Program-made: the position numbers and the translations under genes
NCBI RefSeq assembly: GCF_037975245.1
Contig: NC_092574.1
Location: forward strand, 6,874,713-6,938,712
Length of the DNA: 64,000 nucleotides
Direction of reading: 5' to 3'
Origin: Apostichopus japonicus
Taxonomy: Eukaryota; Echinodermata; Holothuroidea; Aspidochirotida; Stichopodidae
Shown: in pieces, positions 1 to 17,187 of the stretch
How positions within the stretch are numbered: the stretch's first letter is position 1
Layout: each line of letters opens with the position of its first letter
Notes under the pieces: model-generated
What the model was told of the DNA's origin: nothing
Database searches by the model: none
The model's input: only the letters and a program-made list of their open reading frames with translations

Positions 1-520
1 CACCTAATGTCCCCCCTGATATGTGTGCCACCTCATGCCCCCATGTTATGTGTGACCCCTCATGTCCCCCTGAAATGTGTACCACCTCATGTCCCCCTGA
101 TATGTGTGCCACCTCATATCCCCCCTGAAATGTGTGGCCTCACGCGCCCCCACCTGAAATGTGTGCCACCTCATGTTCCCCCTGATATATGTGCCACCTC
201 ATGTTCCCCTGAAATATGTGCCACCTCACGTCCCCCTGAAATATGTGCCACCTCATGTCCCCCTGAAATATGTGCCACCTCGTGTCCACCCCGGATATGT
301 GTGCCACCTCATGTCCCCCTGTTATGTGTGCCACCTCATGTCCCCCCTAAAATGTGTACCACCTCATGTCCTCTCTGATATGTGTGCCACCTCATGTGCC
401 CCTGATATGTGTGCCACCTCATACCCCCCCCCCCCGAAATGTGTGGCCTCACGCGCCCCGACCTGAAATGTGTGCCACCTCGGGTTCCCCCTGATATGTG
501 TGCCACCTCATCCCCCGCTT
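1..520. repeat. Minisatellite of about 26-28 bp units, runs off the left edge
   Basis: About 18-20 head-to-tail variants of a unit containing GATATGTGTGCCACCTCATG and a C-run fill this stretch. Units differ by substitutions and by the length of the C-run. Open frames through it (repeated CVPPHVPL peptides) merely translate the repeat and are not genes. The array continues beyond the left edge, so its full size is unknown. Confidence 0.9.
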
Positions 521-522
521 CA

Positions 523-1721
523 GACTCAACTCTGTTCTACTCATCCCTGATATTCTAGTCTGACTGGCATCTTTCTTGTTTTTTCTTGATCTTTTTTTTA
601 CTAACAAATAAAAGCATATAAGTTTAGATTTATTACCAAAAATATTAAACAAATAAAAATAATTTTGAAATAAAGCTCAGTACACAAACACTTCTGGATA
701 TGCTCAAATTTCTTCAAATTAACAGGAAAAAAAACGAAAAACAAAGACAACTACACATTTTGAGCAGCTTTTAAATCTTGGAATTTCTATTTTCAAGACG
801 GTTTTGAAATAAAAAAAAGCAATTAAATGTTCTTCACTCGAAAAAAAATATCCCAAAAGTTGCGAATTCCTTTGTGAGTTGTTAGCCAGAAATTTATTAT
901 TGTTCTTAAATGAGCTATATAAGTTAACTACTTATACAACGCAATGTTGATATCTCGTGACGTCATGCATAAATCAATTCAAGTGTGCATGATACACAAT
1001 CACTGAGACTATATAAGAGTTAACTATAGTCTTCGAATTAAAGGAGCTTACTGTCTTGATTTGTTTTTAATTGACTTATCAAATACTTACAAAAGTTTCT
1101 GAGAAAAAACCAAATGGAAGGAAGAGATTGAAATACGGTTATTTACAGAGGGAGGAAGCCATACCAAGAAAACAGCGGCAAGCTGTCAGTGAATATATAT
1201 ATATAGGAAAGTTGTTAAAGAGTATAAAAGAAATTGCGGAACTTGCTCGATTAATTGGGTTTATTAAATAGACACATTTGTTTCTATCTCTCTCTGTGCG
1301 GAATGTTTGAACAATTAGGTTTTGCAGTCTATGGTTAAACACATTTATTTTTAATTTTACAGTCAATAAACTCAAAAATGCCCTCTTAAAATTTCCTCAT
1401 AGAAAACATCGATATAACGCTTAATTAAAAACTTGATAAAAAAATGGTTTCTAATTTCCCAAAAAATTCTTATTTTGATTTCAGTTTTATTCCATGTTCT
1501 GCCGACGCCGAGAGCCTGTTAATGTTATCCCTCGCATTGGTTAGTTCGTATTACGACCCATTGCCTCGTCTGGTTTGGTTGGCAGGTTGACATGGCAAGA
1601 CAAATTTGTTACCACCGTCTTTTTGCTGTAGAGATATATTTATATATATATGAAAGCCCATTTCCTTCAAATGTCACGCATTTACATGTTGCGTATTAAA
1701 CGTGGCCTAAAGCAGGCCTAG
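523..1721. other. Intergenic, 3' flank of DOMON gene 1
   Basis: AT-rich sequence without a supported gene. On the minus strand an AATAAA (plus-strand TTTATT at 1486-1491) lies about 230 bases past the stop codon of DOMON gene 1 and is a candidate poly(A) signal. Confidence 0.5.
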
Positions 1722-5553
<3,832 letters not shown>

Positions 5554-5578
5554 CTTGCATCCAATGGTTTTCTGCAAA

Positions 5579-6400
5579 CAATGAAAGATGAAACAAACAC
5601 AGCGTTTGAAGATGAAAACAGCTAAATGACTACTTCATAATGTGTGTGCATGGCAGTGAGAGGGTGGGGTGGATGGGGGGGGGTAGTTAAGGCAAAAATA
5701 TAACTATCGCCCGATTGAGTTAGGTAGGGGCTGAACTGTTATGTGCAAGAGCCAGTGACTGCAGATTCAGGAATATAAAGGATGGTGCGTGATCATGGGG
5801 TTGTTGAAACCGACTCCGGAATTCCTCCGCCAAGAAGAAAAAGAATAAGAAAATAACATTACACGTCAAATGGTGGTTTCTGAGGCATATTCAAATTACA
5901 AAATTTAGAATCACAAATATAGGTCAAAGCGCAAAGGTTGTGCTCATAAATACTATTAGATTTGTTTTTTTGTGAGGTTAAAAAAAGGTAGGATGTACCC
6001 CCCCCCCCCCCACACACACACACACCCACACTCATGGATCAGCTCAGGGGTGTCGAGTCAAGAATCCTCCGGCGACAGAACTAGTTTCAGTGTAGTTTGT
6101 CCCCTGACTGATTGACGATGAAGGTGGGCGTGAAGACCTTTTGTGAAGTATATACCCTCATAGGTGTTACAGAGGACCACCCGGCTGTAAAACTGGGTCT
6201 CCATATATGCAGATCACTGCTAGTGCAACTTTCATCGAAACAAAAGAAAAGTATCTAAAACACCCCCATATATGAGTCAAATCTTGATGGTCTATAGAAC
6301 CTTCATACAAGTATACGTTCTAAAGGCCTATTGAAGCGTTCAAAAATTTGCGGGTTGGTACAGATGTTTGAACTATACGCATACGGTATATATGATGTAT
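5579..6400. other. Upstream of DOMON gene 1, no gene seen
   Basis: The 5' flank or first intron of DOMON gene 1 on the minus strand. Contains G and C runs (around 5680 and 6000) and no recognisable coding exon. The non-coding first exon and promoter should lie here or further right, but I cannot place them. Confidence 0.4.
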
Positions 6401-6504
6401 CCAGTATTTATATGTATATATGTATATATGAATATATGTATATATGTATATATGTATATATGAATATATGTATATATGTTTATATATATATATATATATA
6501 TATA

Positions 6505-8131
6505 TTAGGGTTGGGCGATATATCGAAAATTATTATTATCGCGATAATTTTTTTTCAAGACGATATTTTTTGAGGATTGAACAAATGACGATAATTTCTT
6601 GTGAAAGAAATTTGAAATAAATTTTTAAAAAAATTCTCCGTTTTATGTGTAAATGTTATTCTAGCATTCCATGGTTAGAAAGTTGAAAAGAAATAAAGTT
6701 TATCAACTTCATTTACTGACATTGAACTTCGTAAAAAACCCGTCCTTTACAACATTGACTGTATAGAGAACAAACCTCTGAAAATCAGTAGAGAAATTAC
6801 CAATTGTGTACGAAAAGTAAGTTGGTACACCTTTCTAATTTTACGAAAGTTCGAGCAAAATACTTTCGAAAAATTCACGCGAAACTTGCATATCGTGCTA
6901 AATGCAACAAATGTCATGTAAACAAGGTTCTGGTACACCCATTTATGAATAAACCAGAAGACCACATCTGGTGTTAAGCGGGGGGAAAAGAAAGTATTTT
7001 CTAGAATTTCCAAAAAAAGGAAAAATTAATATCCTACCATAGTTAAGTGTATAGTAAATAGCCTACCACTTCATAGGTTACGTTTCTCACGTAACAACAA
7101 AAACGCAACAAATTGTATTTTGCGAAGTTGACGTTTTCCATAAGGACATGGAAACAATATTTAGCATTAAGTTAATCATGCCTAGTGGCATAAAACATGG
7201 GATTAGAAGGTTTACTTTCATAAAGATGGCCATACTGTAGCTATTGGGGCCTTGATATCGTGCTATGTCTGTATGGTATAGCTAGACTCTGCCTTGTGTA
7301 TCATGGGGAAAAGATTGTTTTGTTCATGCGGAGGAGTCGGTTGGCTTGAGGTGTGTTTTACTTACCTTAATGTTACGGGGATATTTACCTATACTTTCCT
7401 TGAACGTCTTATATAATATTTCGCATAACTTTACCGATCCTTTACAAACTGACCTAATTAATTCTTGAGTGGAGCCAATATAGTTTACTCCATGAAAAGT
7501 TCTTTGGAACCGTGCCAAAAATGTTAACAAACAGGTGTTAGACAGGGGGGTTGTTTGTCAAGGTACTTAGGAAAGAAGCACATGTAGCCTACCGTGATAT
7601 TTAAGTAGGGTAAACACTGCAGTTGGTAAACTGATTGCTAGGCAGTCTTACGTAGTTTGTTTCATAATATCGAGAGTTTTGTAAGTTAAACTTTATAAAG
7701 ATTGTAAGACAGATTAAATCTCTTTTCATTTTATCACAAAATATAGCTACTCTAACTTGTCATTTTAGAACTTTCATCAGTTTCGTGACAATATAAATTC
7801 AAAAAGTTAGTCAGTATTTTGAATCCTCAATTGCGAATTTTTATCGCCAGACACGCAAAAATACTAAACTTTTCCGGGGGCCTTCGCCCCCTGGACCCCC
7901 ACAAGGGGTTCACCCTTGACCTCACCGGGGCTCTAAGGCGGGCCCCTGGACCCCACGCCATTATGCTCGGTGTGTTTGCTGCGCGAAAACACCGGTGGGA
8001 AATCGGCAGTTGTTTTTAGTGTGTTCGCGAACACACTAAAAACAACAAGAAAAAATTATCGTAATTATCGAAATATCGCGATAATTTTTGAAGTATTTAT
8101 CGTCACATTAAAAAGCAAATATCGCCCAACC

Positions 8132-8135
<4 letters not shown>
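6505..8135. mobile_element. TIR DNA transposon remnant (TTAGGGTTGGGCGATAT ends), probably hAT-like
   Basis: The 17-bp sequence TTAGGGTTGGGCGATAT at 6505 is matched by its exact reverse complement ending at 8135. Both ends then carry copies of a TCGCGATAATTTTT motif. The 1.63-kb interior shows no transposase, only short frames, so it is non-autonomous or decayed. It is inserted in a TA microsatellite, so any 8-bp target duplication is indistinguishable from the flanking TA repeats. Ends beginning TAGGGTTGGGCGATA are typical of hAT elements from memory; the class is an inference. Confidence 0.75.
8009..8046. repeat. Perfect 38-bp palindrome
   Basis: GTTGTTTTTAGTGTGTTCG followed directly by its exact reverse complement, with no spacer. 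It lies inside the 6505-8135 element, just right of a GC-rich block (7875-7960) with repeated CCCCTGGACCCC. Confidence 0.95.
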
Positions 8136-8350
<215 letters not shown>

Positions 8351-8664
8351 ATGTAGCCCCGCGGCAATGCATTATCGTTGTCAAAGAAGTAAGCATATTG
8401 CCTATATAGGTTGTTTTATTTTTACCCAATTAATCGAATGTAGTCTAATAGATAAAATGGTGAAAAATTGTTGGCAAAGCTCAGCACATCAGCTGAACCC
8501 CCCCCCCCCCTCCCCGAAAATAATCATCGAATCGATATTATATGTACATTACCGCGGGACTCAGTCTACACCACAAGCCCCGAAACAAATAACGGTTGTC
8601 TGGAAGCTGACAATTTGCCACACCCGCTTGTTGATTTTGATTTACGTAAATAAATCAAAGCCCG

Positions 8665-10556
8665 TATGGCAAGCCGTTTTAACATTTACCTCTCTATTCT
8701 ACTTAAGTAGAATTAATTCCACTTAAGTAGAATACAATTAAGCTTAAGTGAAATGAATTGCACTTAAGTAGAATACAATTAAGCTTAAGTAAAATGAATT
8801 GCACTTAAGTAGAATTGCATTTTACTTAAGTTTAATTGTATTCCACATAAGTAAAATTACCACTTTCTTTTAAGCTTAAGTTAAATTCAATTTCACTTAA
8901 GCTTAATTGTATTCTACTTAAGTAAAATACAATTCTACTTAAGTAAAATACAATTCTACTTAAGTAAAAGTGTCATTCTTTTTCACTTAAGCTAAATGCA
9001 TTTTACTTAAGTAAAATTGTATTTTACTTAAGTAGAATACAATTAAGCTTAAGTGAAATTGAATTTAACTTAAGCTAAATTGTATTCTACTTAAGTAGAA
9101 TTGTATTTTACTTAAGTAGAATACAATTGCATTTTACTTAAGTAAAATTCAATTCTACTTAAGTAAAATACAATTTAGCTTAAGTGGAATTGAAGGATAT
9201 GGCAAGCCGTTATAACATTTACCTCGTGCGGAGAAGTAGTTGGTCTGGGGGCAATGTTTACATGGTACCATGCCTTGTGGTACTTCTACTACTAGTACCA
9301 CTGATTGGTGGTATGTCGTGTTGTAGTCGTTCCCTTGCCCTCAAAAGTGCTTTTCCAACTGCATCAGCAACAGTTTGCAACGATTTATTGGCTGGCTGCA
9401 TTTACCAAATGTCTAACGTTCAGACTCTGTGATAAACAAAGCTTTGCTTCATTTGCTAAGTATGGTGTTATGTTCGTATATACACAACGAAAGCTGGATA
9501 AGTATCGCAGAATGGGGGAATGGCCGCAAATGGTTACGTAACTAGTACGTCTTGAACGTAACTCTATAGGTCTCGCATCACAATTAATTGTTCCATTGAC
9601 TTACACACTAAACTCATCACTTTTAAGACCTGCCAAAGCATAGATAGAAGTTTTCATCTGGTATATCCTACCCACCACATGATAGCTGTGTTCTAGTGGC
9701 CTATCATGGCACTTGCAAACTTCCATATCATGACCGTTTAGATTATGAGCTAGAAGAGGAGCAAGTTTATCACACTGAACCCTTCCATATGCTCGTTCGG
9801 AGTAATATCAACATTTAACCAAAGATTTTTAAAATGGTTTATATCACCTTCGATCCTCCCTATTTTCACACCATCTGTACTTAAAATTATGCTCTTTCAT
9901 ATAATGGCAGAAAAACAATGACAGTACATGATAACATGCTTAAGGAAGCTTTACGTTAGGTACTTTTACCTCTTTTCTGACAATGGTAAACCTATTGAGC
10001 GGATGAACACGTGGTGAGGTACCTAAAATAGTATACAGAGTCGGACTTCGCGGCAAGTACAGTGACGCAATGAGTAGCATATACTGATTGACCAATCACA
10101 TTTTACTTAAGCTAAATTGCATTTTACTTAAGTGAAATAGATTGACCAATCACATTTCACTTAAGCGTAATTCTATTTCACTTAAGTAAAATGCAATTTA
10201 GCTTAAGTGAAATTGAAAAGCCATTTTGCTTAAGTAGAATAGCATTTTACTTAAGTAGAATTGAATTTTACTTAAGCAGAATTGCATTTTACTTATGTAG
10301 AATTGAATTTTACTTAAGCAGAATTGTATTTTACTTAAGTAGAATTGTATTTTACTTAAGTAAAATACGATGTAGACAAAAACTTCGAACTTAAGCTAAT
10401 ATGAATTCCACTTAAGTGGAATACAATTAAGCTTAAGTAAAATGCAATTCTACTTAAGTGCAATTCATTTCACTTAAGCTTAATTGTATTCTATTTAAGT
10501 GGAATTAATTCTACTTAAGTAGAATAGAGAGGTAAATGTTAAAACGGCTTGCCATA
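8665..10556. mobile_element. Foldback-type transposon with CTTAAG-array terminal inverted repeats
   Basis: A 1892-bp element bounded by TATGGCAAGCCGTTTTAACA (left) and its exact reverse complement (right). The inverted match runs well over 100 bp with only a few mismatches. Flanking direct repeats AGCCCG (8659-8664 and 10557-10562) form a 6-bp target duplication. Inside each end lies a dense array of the palindrome CTTAAG, usually as ACTTAAGT or AGCTTAAG, every 20-25 bp: by eye about 22 copies at 8700-9185 and about 17 at 10100-10525. A second copy of the terminal motif (TATGGCAAGCCGTTATAACA) sits internally at about 9199. The middle has no transposase frame, so the element looks non-autonomous. 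Superfamily not recognised. Confidence 0.85.
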
Positions 10557-10562
10557 AGCCCG

Positions 10563-11375
10563 CACCCCCGCCCTACCTACCCTACCCACCCTTTCTCCAC
10601 AACCCCTATTTCCTTAACTAATATTTTCCAATATTACTTGAACAACAATTTACTGCGATATAATGTTACTGTGTAAGCCACACCGGCTGTAAAATTGATC
10701 AACCTATGCGATGTCGCATATCTTTGCATTATATTTAGCTGTAAACAATGCGAAAACCATTGATCCATAATATTCCTTCATAAAGAGTTGTCGTTCATGA
10801 CATGGGAACAGGGCGGTGACCGTGTAATATTACTGTAAATGTGTAATACAAAATCGTTGTAATATTGCAACAGCGATATTTCTATGATTAATTAAGTTGG
10901 TATGCATGCATCATAGTTCTATCACAATTCGCCATTGTCTTTCCGTAATACGTTGGGTGCATTTTGACAAAAGTATCCATGGCTTGATAAATTCAACAGC
11001 TTTGGTCTTCGGCATCTGTGGATACACTGCCCGCCCACACAGGTAAACAATACGGCAGTGTCGAGTGCAAACCGAAACTACATATGTTGGAAATACCCGA
11101 TGAACTGGCTTAGGCTTCAGTGTTAATTGTGTAACATCGAAAACCTATATACGATAGACGGACTTTTAAGGCAACGGTGAAATATTTCGAATCTGTTAGA
11201 AAATCGATGCATAATACAGCACCGAGTGCTGAGATTACATTTCAGACTATAGACAATAATATTATGGAGGCTATACTCTTATTGTGTGCACAGAATAACT
11301 GCAGGGAGTTGTTAACGCTTTCTTCTTCACAGGATATCAAAACGTTATATCTCCTCCCTAAGCTAACTGTCTGAT
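10563..11375. other. Intergenic, nothing supported
   Basis: Unique-looking sequence between two transposons. I see no exon with good splice signals, and the short frames lack recognisable motifs. Confidence 0.5.
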
Positions 11376-12063
11376 AGCATCAGGCGCGTATCCAGGATTT
11401 TCAAACCCGGGGGGCGCGAATTACTATCTAAGCGGAGCGCCACCATCGGTTGGCGCGCAGCGTACAAGAAAATTTCTTGTTTTGAAACCCCCCCAGATCA
11501 CCGGAAACGGCACTTCTCGGGCTTGAAATGACCAACCAGATGTACACTTTTTGCCTGAGAACCAGGTATTTCGTAATAGTTTTTTTTCCATCCATAACCT
11601 TTTTGAAGTTTGTCAACCCGGCATATGTTCGACCTGATGGCATCTCCTGTGGGTCTTTGCTTTTGTAGGTGATTCAACGTCGCGGCCCACAATACCCGTC
11701 AGCCCCACTTTTCAAGGTTTTAAGCCCCATATTTGTTCAGAATTTGAAAATTCACATTTCTCGTGAATAAACTCACTTGAAAACATACCTATAATGTTGT
11801 ACAAAATTTCATCTATGGACAACCAATATAGAAAAACTTCCTTCAACCCCTAACAGACCGGTCAAAATTGCACGAGTAGAGGGAAGTGTGATGCAGAATG
11901 TTGGTCAGAAATTTTCGAAACTTCAGACACAGTTAATTTATTGGTGTACAAACATTAAAACCTGTTATAACGGCTATTATAAAACTTGGTTGAAGGAAAT
12001 GAAAAAATAGCAGATATTTCCTTCAACCGAACACTACACACATAGGCGTAGGAGGCGCGGCGG

Positions 12064-12443
12064 CAGTGGCGGAGCTAGGGGTATTGGTCAGGAGTGGCGA
12101 GAATGGTCTGTAGGAGCGCTTTCGACACTATCTAAGCGGAGCGCCACCACTGGTTGTCGCGTAGCGTTGAGAAAATTTTTGAATAAAGATACTCCCTAGA
12201 TCGTCAGAAATGACCCTTTCCGGGCCTGGCTAATTTGCAGATAAACGAAGAATAAGGTGTCATCGCCAAATGACACCAAGAAAATGTGAGAAATGTCAAT
12301 AAGTAGATGAGAGCGCAATAAAAAAGTCAATAATCTAGAAAAAGTAAAAAGTGGTAAAGAGCTGAAAAAGGCGCCAGCAGTCCATTTGAGTCCGTCAGGG
12401 GGGGGGGGCATCCACCCCCGACCGTATGGACGCTCCGCCACTG
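12064..12443. mobile_element. hAT-type MITE, 380 bp, nested
   Basis: Ends CAGTGGCGGAGC... and ...GCTCCGCCACTG are inverted repeats, and the element is flanked by the perfect 8-bp direct repeat CGCGGCGG (12056-12063 and 12444-12451). It contains a diverged copy of the AGCGGAGCGCCACCA block. It splits an older GC-rich repeat that resumes at 12452. Confidence 0.85.
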
Positions 12444-12798
12444 CGCGGCGGGGGTGCAGCCCCTAATTCGCCATTACTAATGTAAAAGAGAGTTTTGACA
12501 TAATTGGACCTCCATGCTTTTTATACATCTACATGAGACATGTCGTTGTTTACATTGGCATCCCGCGGTATATTATGCAATTTGAACGGACCGTACGGTA
12601 CATGATGGCATGCGATGTTATAACCGATGCTTGCTTATATGATATTGACATGGACACGTTGAACGCGCGCTTCGCGCGCGAAAATTTTTGGTTATTTTTT
12701 CAGGTTAGTCGGACAGTTTTGAGGCTTTTCATCCTGGAACGCCATTTTCATGCTCACTGATATGATGTGATATCTGCTGTTTGCGTTACAAATTCGAA

Positions 12799-13065
12799 CA
12801 GGCGCGTAGCGAGGAATTTGCCAAGGGAGGGGCGAAGCCTGTAGGCAAATTATCTAAGCGTAGCGCCACCATAGGTTGGCGCGAAGCGTACAAGAAAATT
12901 TTGGCCGAAAATGCCTCCCAGATCGCTGGAAATGGCACTACCCAGGACCATTTGTTAGCGCGAAGCGTACAAGCAAATTTTGGCCGAAAATGTCTCGCAG
13001 ATCGCTGGAAATGACACTTCCCAGGCCTTGTAAGTTGCCTCTAAGCACTTTCTATTTTGAAATTA
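12799..13065. repeat. Truncated MITE related to 1996-2263, with internal 72-bp duplication
   Basis: Starts CAGGCGCGTAGCGAGGAAT and is closely similar to the MITE at 1996. The segment GCGCGAAGCGTACAAGAAAA to CACTACCCAGG is present twice in tandem (about 12876-12945 and 12958-13023), a recent-looking duplication. No matching right end or target duplication was found. Confidence 0.65.
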
Positions 13066-13561
13066 CTTAGCGATATCATTTAAAAAAAATGCTGAATGGG
13101 GGGGGGGCGGGCGGTCGCCCCCATCCCAAAATGCGTCATGTTCCCCGACGACACGGTCGAGTTCGAGACCAGCCACAGTTGGTTTTATAGCACAATTCTA
13201 CACACGCGTTATGATAGACCATATATAGATCATTAGTGAGAGAGGAAAATGGAAACGTCAAAAAATGGAGTTGTCGGTGTAAGGGGTAGGGTGAGTCACA
13301 CTTTTACGAAATCATTGATCCGTCACTGGCTACCCTTCAGCGCTGTAATGATGTCACTGTTCCTCTTTCTCTCCCCGGTGTCTTCGCGTTTTTCTTTTAC
13401 TCCCTCCTTTTCTCCTTTTTCTCTCTTTCTTCTTTTTCTTTTCCCTTCCTTCCTCTCCTCCTCCTCTTTTTTCCTTTTTTCTTCTCTTTTTTTCTGTCCT
13501 CTTTTTCTTACCCGGGGGGCGCGCGCCCCCAACGCCCCCCCCTGGATACGCACCTGAGCAT

Positions 13562-16500
13562 TATGGCACCTATCACGTTTTCCCAAACGGCAACACTTTC
13601 AACCCACTGGGGGGGGGGGGTGATGACCGGTGGTGCGATCCGGTAGTCTCAAACCCCCACAACCCCCTACATGGAAGTCGCTTTCCACATCCTGGGGGCC
13701 ACACCCACTTTCTCTTAAAATCCTGGATACTGTAAGATTTTCTTTGTTCTCTGAAGTGGACTAAATCTCGACGATATATCTTAGTATGGGAGGGGGAGGG
13801 GAACAGGGTTCGAAGACACAGTCACTATTTCATTGCTGGTTCTGCCGCTAGTGGGGGATGGTGACACGCCCCTGTACCACCCACACCCAATTTAGCACAC
13901 CCTCTCTTGCAAACACTGGCCACCGCCCCATCACCACAATTAACCCACGTAGTTTTAGCATGATCGAGTTCATACTTTTCATACAGCCGAAGCTTATACC
14001 TACTTTGTTATATTCAGTTGTTATTGAATATTTTGTGCATCTTGCCTCCATGCGGGTAGTGTTTATCGATGAGTTCGAGGAATTGAGCACCGACACCGAC
14101 TGTTTACATTCTTACTGTACGGTGGATTGCAACCATGTGATTTATCTACCGCCGTTTTCTTCATTCTTCTTGGAATGTTGCTTGTTTTGACTGTAAGTCA
14201 TAGTTCCTGTGTACCCGATGCTCTTCAACGCGTTATCATTAGCCTATATCGGGTGTCCGCCTAACCTTCGTAGCATGCCGGTGTGGTTATGTACCATATT
14301 TTAATATTGGTATTACCAGGGAGTTGTTCCATAACAACTCCCTGGTATTACGGATGCAGCTAACCGATGCAAGAGTAATACACGTCCGCTGTGCGGGCAA
14401 GTGTCCGCCCCTGCTGAAGATTTCTGAGTTTGCGAGACAGCATAGAAATTCTTTTCTCTATTGCAGGAGGGATATGTTTGATTATCGACGTCTGATGGTT
14501 TGACTGCACATTTATGTACAATGGTTCATCATTGGGTTTTCTGTAAGGTTGGTGTTGGGTGCCGTTGTATAAAATAGCCCCATGCAGTTAATTCTAGTCA
14601 CAAATCACACATTGTGCGTGTCAGTGGGGATTTTAAAATCCAGGTACAACAATCATACTGAATCCGTCAGAAATAAGAAATATTAAAGAAAGAAAAACAT
14701 TGAGCTAGCAAAGCATAGCCTAATAAGAGATCTGAATGGAACAAATGTTTATAACGATTCAATCCGAGATGGGGAAGCACTGCGACAATCTATAACAAGA
14801 CTGTACCAGTGTGAGTCAGCGTGAGTCTGGCGCATGTACTCTGAGTAAAGAAAAGCTTTTTGAAGTCCTCCGCATGAAAGGAAACAAGATCAACTAACAT
14901 GAGATTAGCGCTCATATCGCTGTACCGTCATGGCAACTGTAAAACCACACAACCGTATACATGCGAACAAAAGCAACAGAAGTAGTAGTCTGTTTAGTTC
15001 ATAGTGTATCTACGTATAGTCTAAGTTTGATTCATAGCCTAACGAAGTAAACATATAGTGCAGCATTTCTTACATTTTACAGATGCATGATTTCTAATTC
15101 ATCACTACTTCGGTTGTAGTCCAAATATCTACCGATATACATGGATCCCGCCCCGGCCTTTCCACCCCTTCCCGTGACAGCCTATGAAAACTGTAGCCTA
15201 ATTCATCGGTACAGGAGGGAGGAGGAGGTACAGCATATAGGAATTGGTGAGAAGGAGGGGGGGGGGAGGGGGTTATATTATACGTAATCCTTAACCAAGT
15301 GGGTTAGTACCGGTAGCCTTGAAGCTGTATATTGTGTAATACGTCACCCGTGGCAGACTATGTTTTAGTTCATGACCATCATCTAACATCATGATCTGTG
15401 TAAGAAGACTATCATGACTTTTACCCCCCTAACCCCCACCCCCCAACACCCCCCCAATACTCAGAAGAGAACAGACCAGAAGGATTGTAATGCAGCTCAG
15501 AAGGTCTTTTCAAGGATTTTGACATGTTTCAAGCCACGGTGTGAACCTATCCTAAACTAAACTACATATATATGGAAAGTCCACGTTGCCGCAGCGTTAA
15601 CTGAATACTATATTGGTTTATCATACACAAGTACGAAGAAGAACATACGTTTAATTAAACATAGGTGGTTGATCAATCGATATGCTGCTATTCGAAGTCG
15701 CCTGCTCAGTATATGTGTGTGTGTGGCTATAAGTAAATAGTAGCATATATAGGCATAGGACAATAAAAGACTGGATTACACAATCGTTGGCCGTTAAAGA
15801 GAGCCCTTGTCTTGAGGTGTTTAAGACAAGATTGCCCACGCATTATTATAAGCACTGCTGCGCTGCGCACCAACATCCTCCTTGTGATACCCGAGAGGGG
15901 ATTTTAACGAGTAGCTTACAGAAGCAGAATAACCATTCTTAATACACACGGAGCTAATGCAAACCTACAATAATAACAATATCATAACATGTACATATCA
16001 GTAACTGTTATAAGTTACACTCAAAATAATACAGCAGCACAGATATAAGTGTACCTTATGTTATGATTTGTGGACTAATTCAATGTGTAATAGTAGAGGC
16101 CTAAACATGAATTTAACAAATATAGGCTATATTACTAACGTGAAACTTACTGTGTCAAATTGGGTTAAAAGTTGCTTCACTTGCTCTGCACTGTCGACCG
16201 TTTACACCGTTTAACCGCTACTGTGTTTGTGTTGTTGCATAGTCAATATTATGTGCTCACTCATGTGCATCGACACACCTATTGTTATAAGTCAAGTCAG
16301 GCTAACCTCTTATCTAACTTAAATTGGTCATGCAAATCATTCACGCTCGAAAGCTGAAATATTTATCGTAAGATTAAAAAAGTTAAAGAATTAACTAACG
16401 ATAAGGCTAGTTGATCACAAAGAATACATTGCCAACGGAGTGGGCTGGAAAAGGCCTACACTGCAGACTATATATGGAATTGATTTTGTTTTAATGACGT

Positions 16501-16855
16501 CATTATTCGTCACAGTTATTTTCGCTTTAAAACCAAATAATATTACACTCCCCCGGCTCCTATCACACCCCCCCCCCCAATTACAAAGTTTCACTGAGTT
16601 ACTTAATATATTCTCGTCGAGTCGAGTCAGTTTCTGATGCATTTCCTGACTCGACTTGAGGTTTTTACGGTGAGTCTCACTGTACTAGCTCTATCAGAGG
16701 AAACAAGTTCACAAATTTCTGCGAGTCACTCAACTTCTGAAATTTATGCTGAGTCATGGCATGACTTGTCACACCATTGGTATTTTCCTTAACTGTAAAA
16801 CAAGTTAAACAATGCAAAATGCTCGGCAGGAGATGTACATGGTTGAGCATGAATA
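13562..16855. other. Intergenic, no gene seen
   Basis: Contains poly-G/C tracts (13608, 15257, 15425) and one hairpin (14314-14347, listed separately). No exon with coding character was identified. Confidence 0.45.
14314..14347. repeat. Hairpin TACCAGGGAGTTGTT / AACAACTCCCTGGTA
   Basis: Two perfect 15-nt arms separated by CCAT. The same arms recur at 35361-35431 and, shortened, at 36424-36452, so this is the end motif of a dispersed foldback repeat. Confidence 0.85.
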
Positions 16856-16860
16856 GCATA

Positions 16861-16863
16861 TAA

Positions 16864-16954
<91 letters not shown>

Positions 16955-16957
16955 TAC

Positions 16958-16990
<33 letters not shown>

Positions 16991-17137
16991 AAGAGATATG
17001 TATATATATATAAATATATATACATATATAGGCTATAATTAAATGCTACATATAGGCTATATATAGGCTATTTATATAGGCAATATATATATATATATAT
17101 ATATACCGGTATATATATAGGCTATATATATAGCCTT

Positions 17138-17187
<50 letters not shown>

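Larger units (their letters stand above)
11381..13556. mobile_element. Non-autonomous DNA transposon, CAGG(G/C)GCGTATCCAGG family, 5-bp target duplication
   Basis: Left end CAGGCGCGTATCCAGG; right end, inverted, CAGGTGCGTATCCAGG. Flanks carry the direct repeat AGCAT (11376-11380 and 13557-13561). Near the left end is the block AGCGGAGCGCCACCATCGG...CGTACAAGAAAA, shared with the element at 47079-48407, which has the same ends and also a 5-bp duplication. The 2.2-kb body holds no transposase and contains a nested hAT MITE at 12064-12443 and a further repeat at 12799-13065. The pyrimidine-rich stretch 13360-13510 gives misleading Lys/Arg/Glu-rich frames. Confidence 0.7.

Noticed and set aside
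7-466. Frames with repeated CVPPHVPL peptides
   Set aside because: They translate the left-edge minisatellite; frames on both strands are open for the same reason.
13323-13586. Lys/Arg/Glu-rich minus-strand frame
   Set aside because: It comes from a pyrimidine-rich tract inside a transposon; no domain or splice support.
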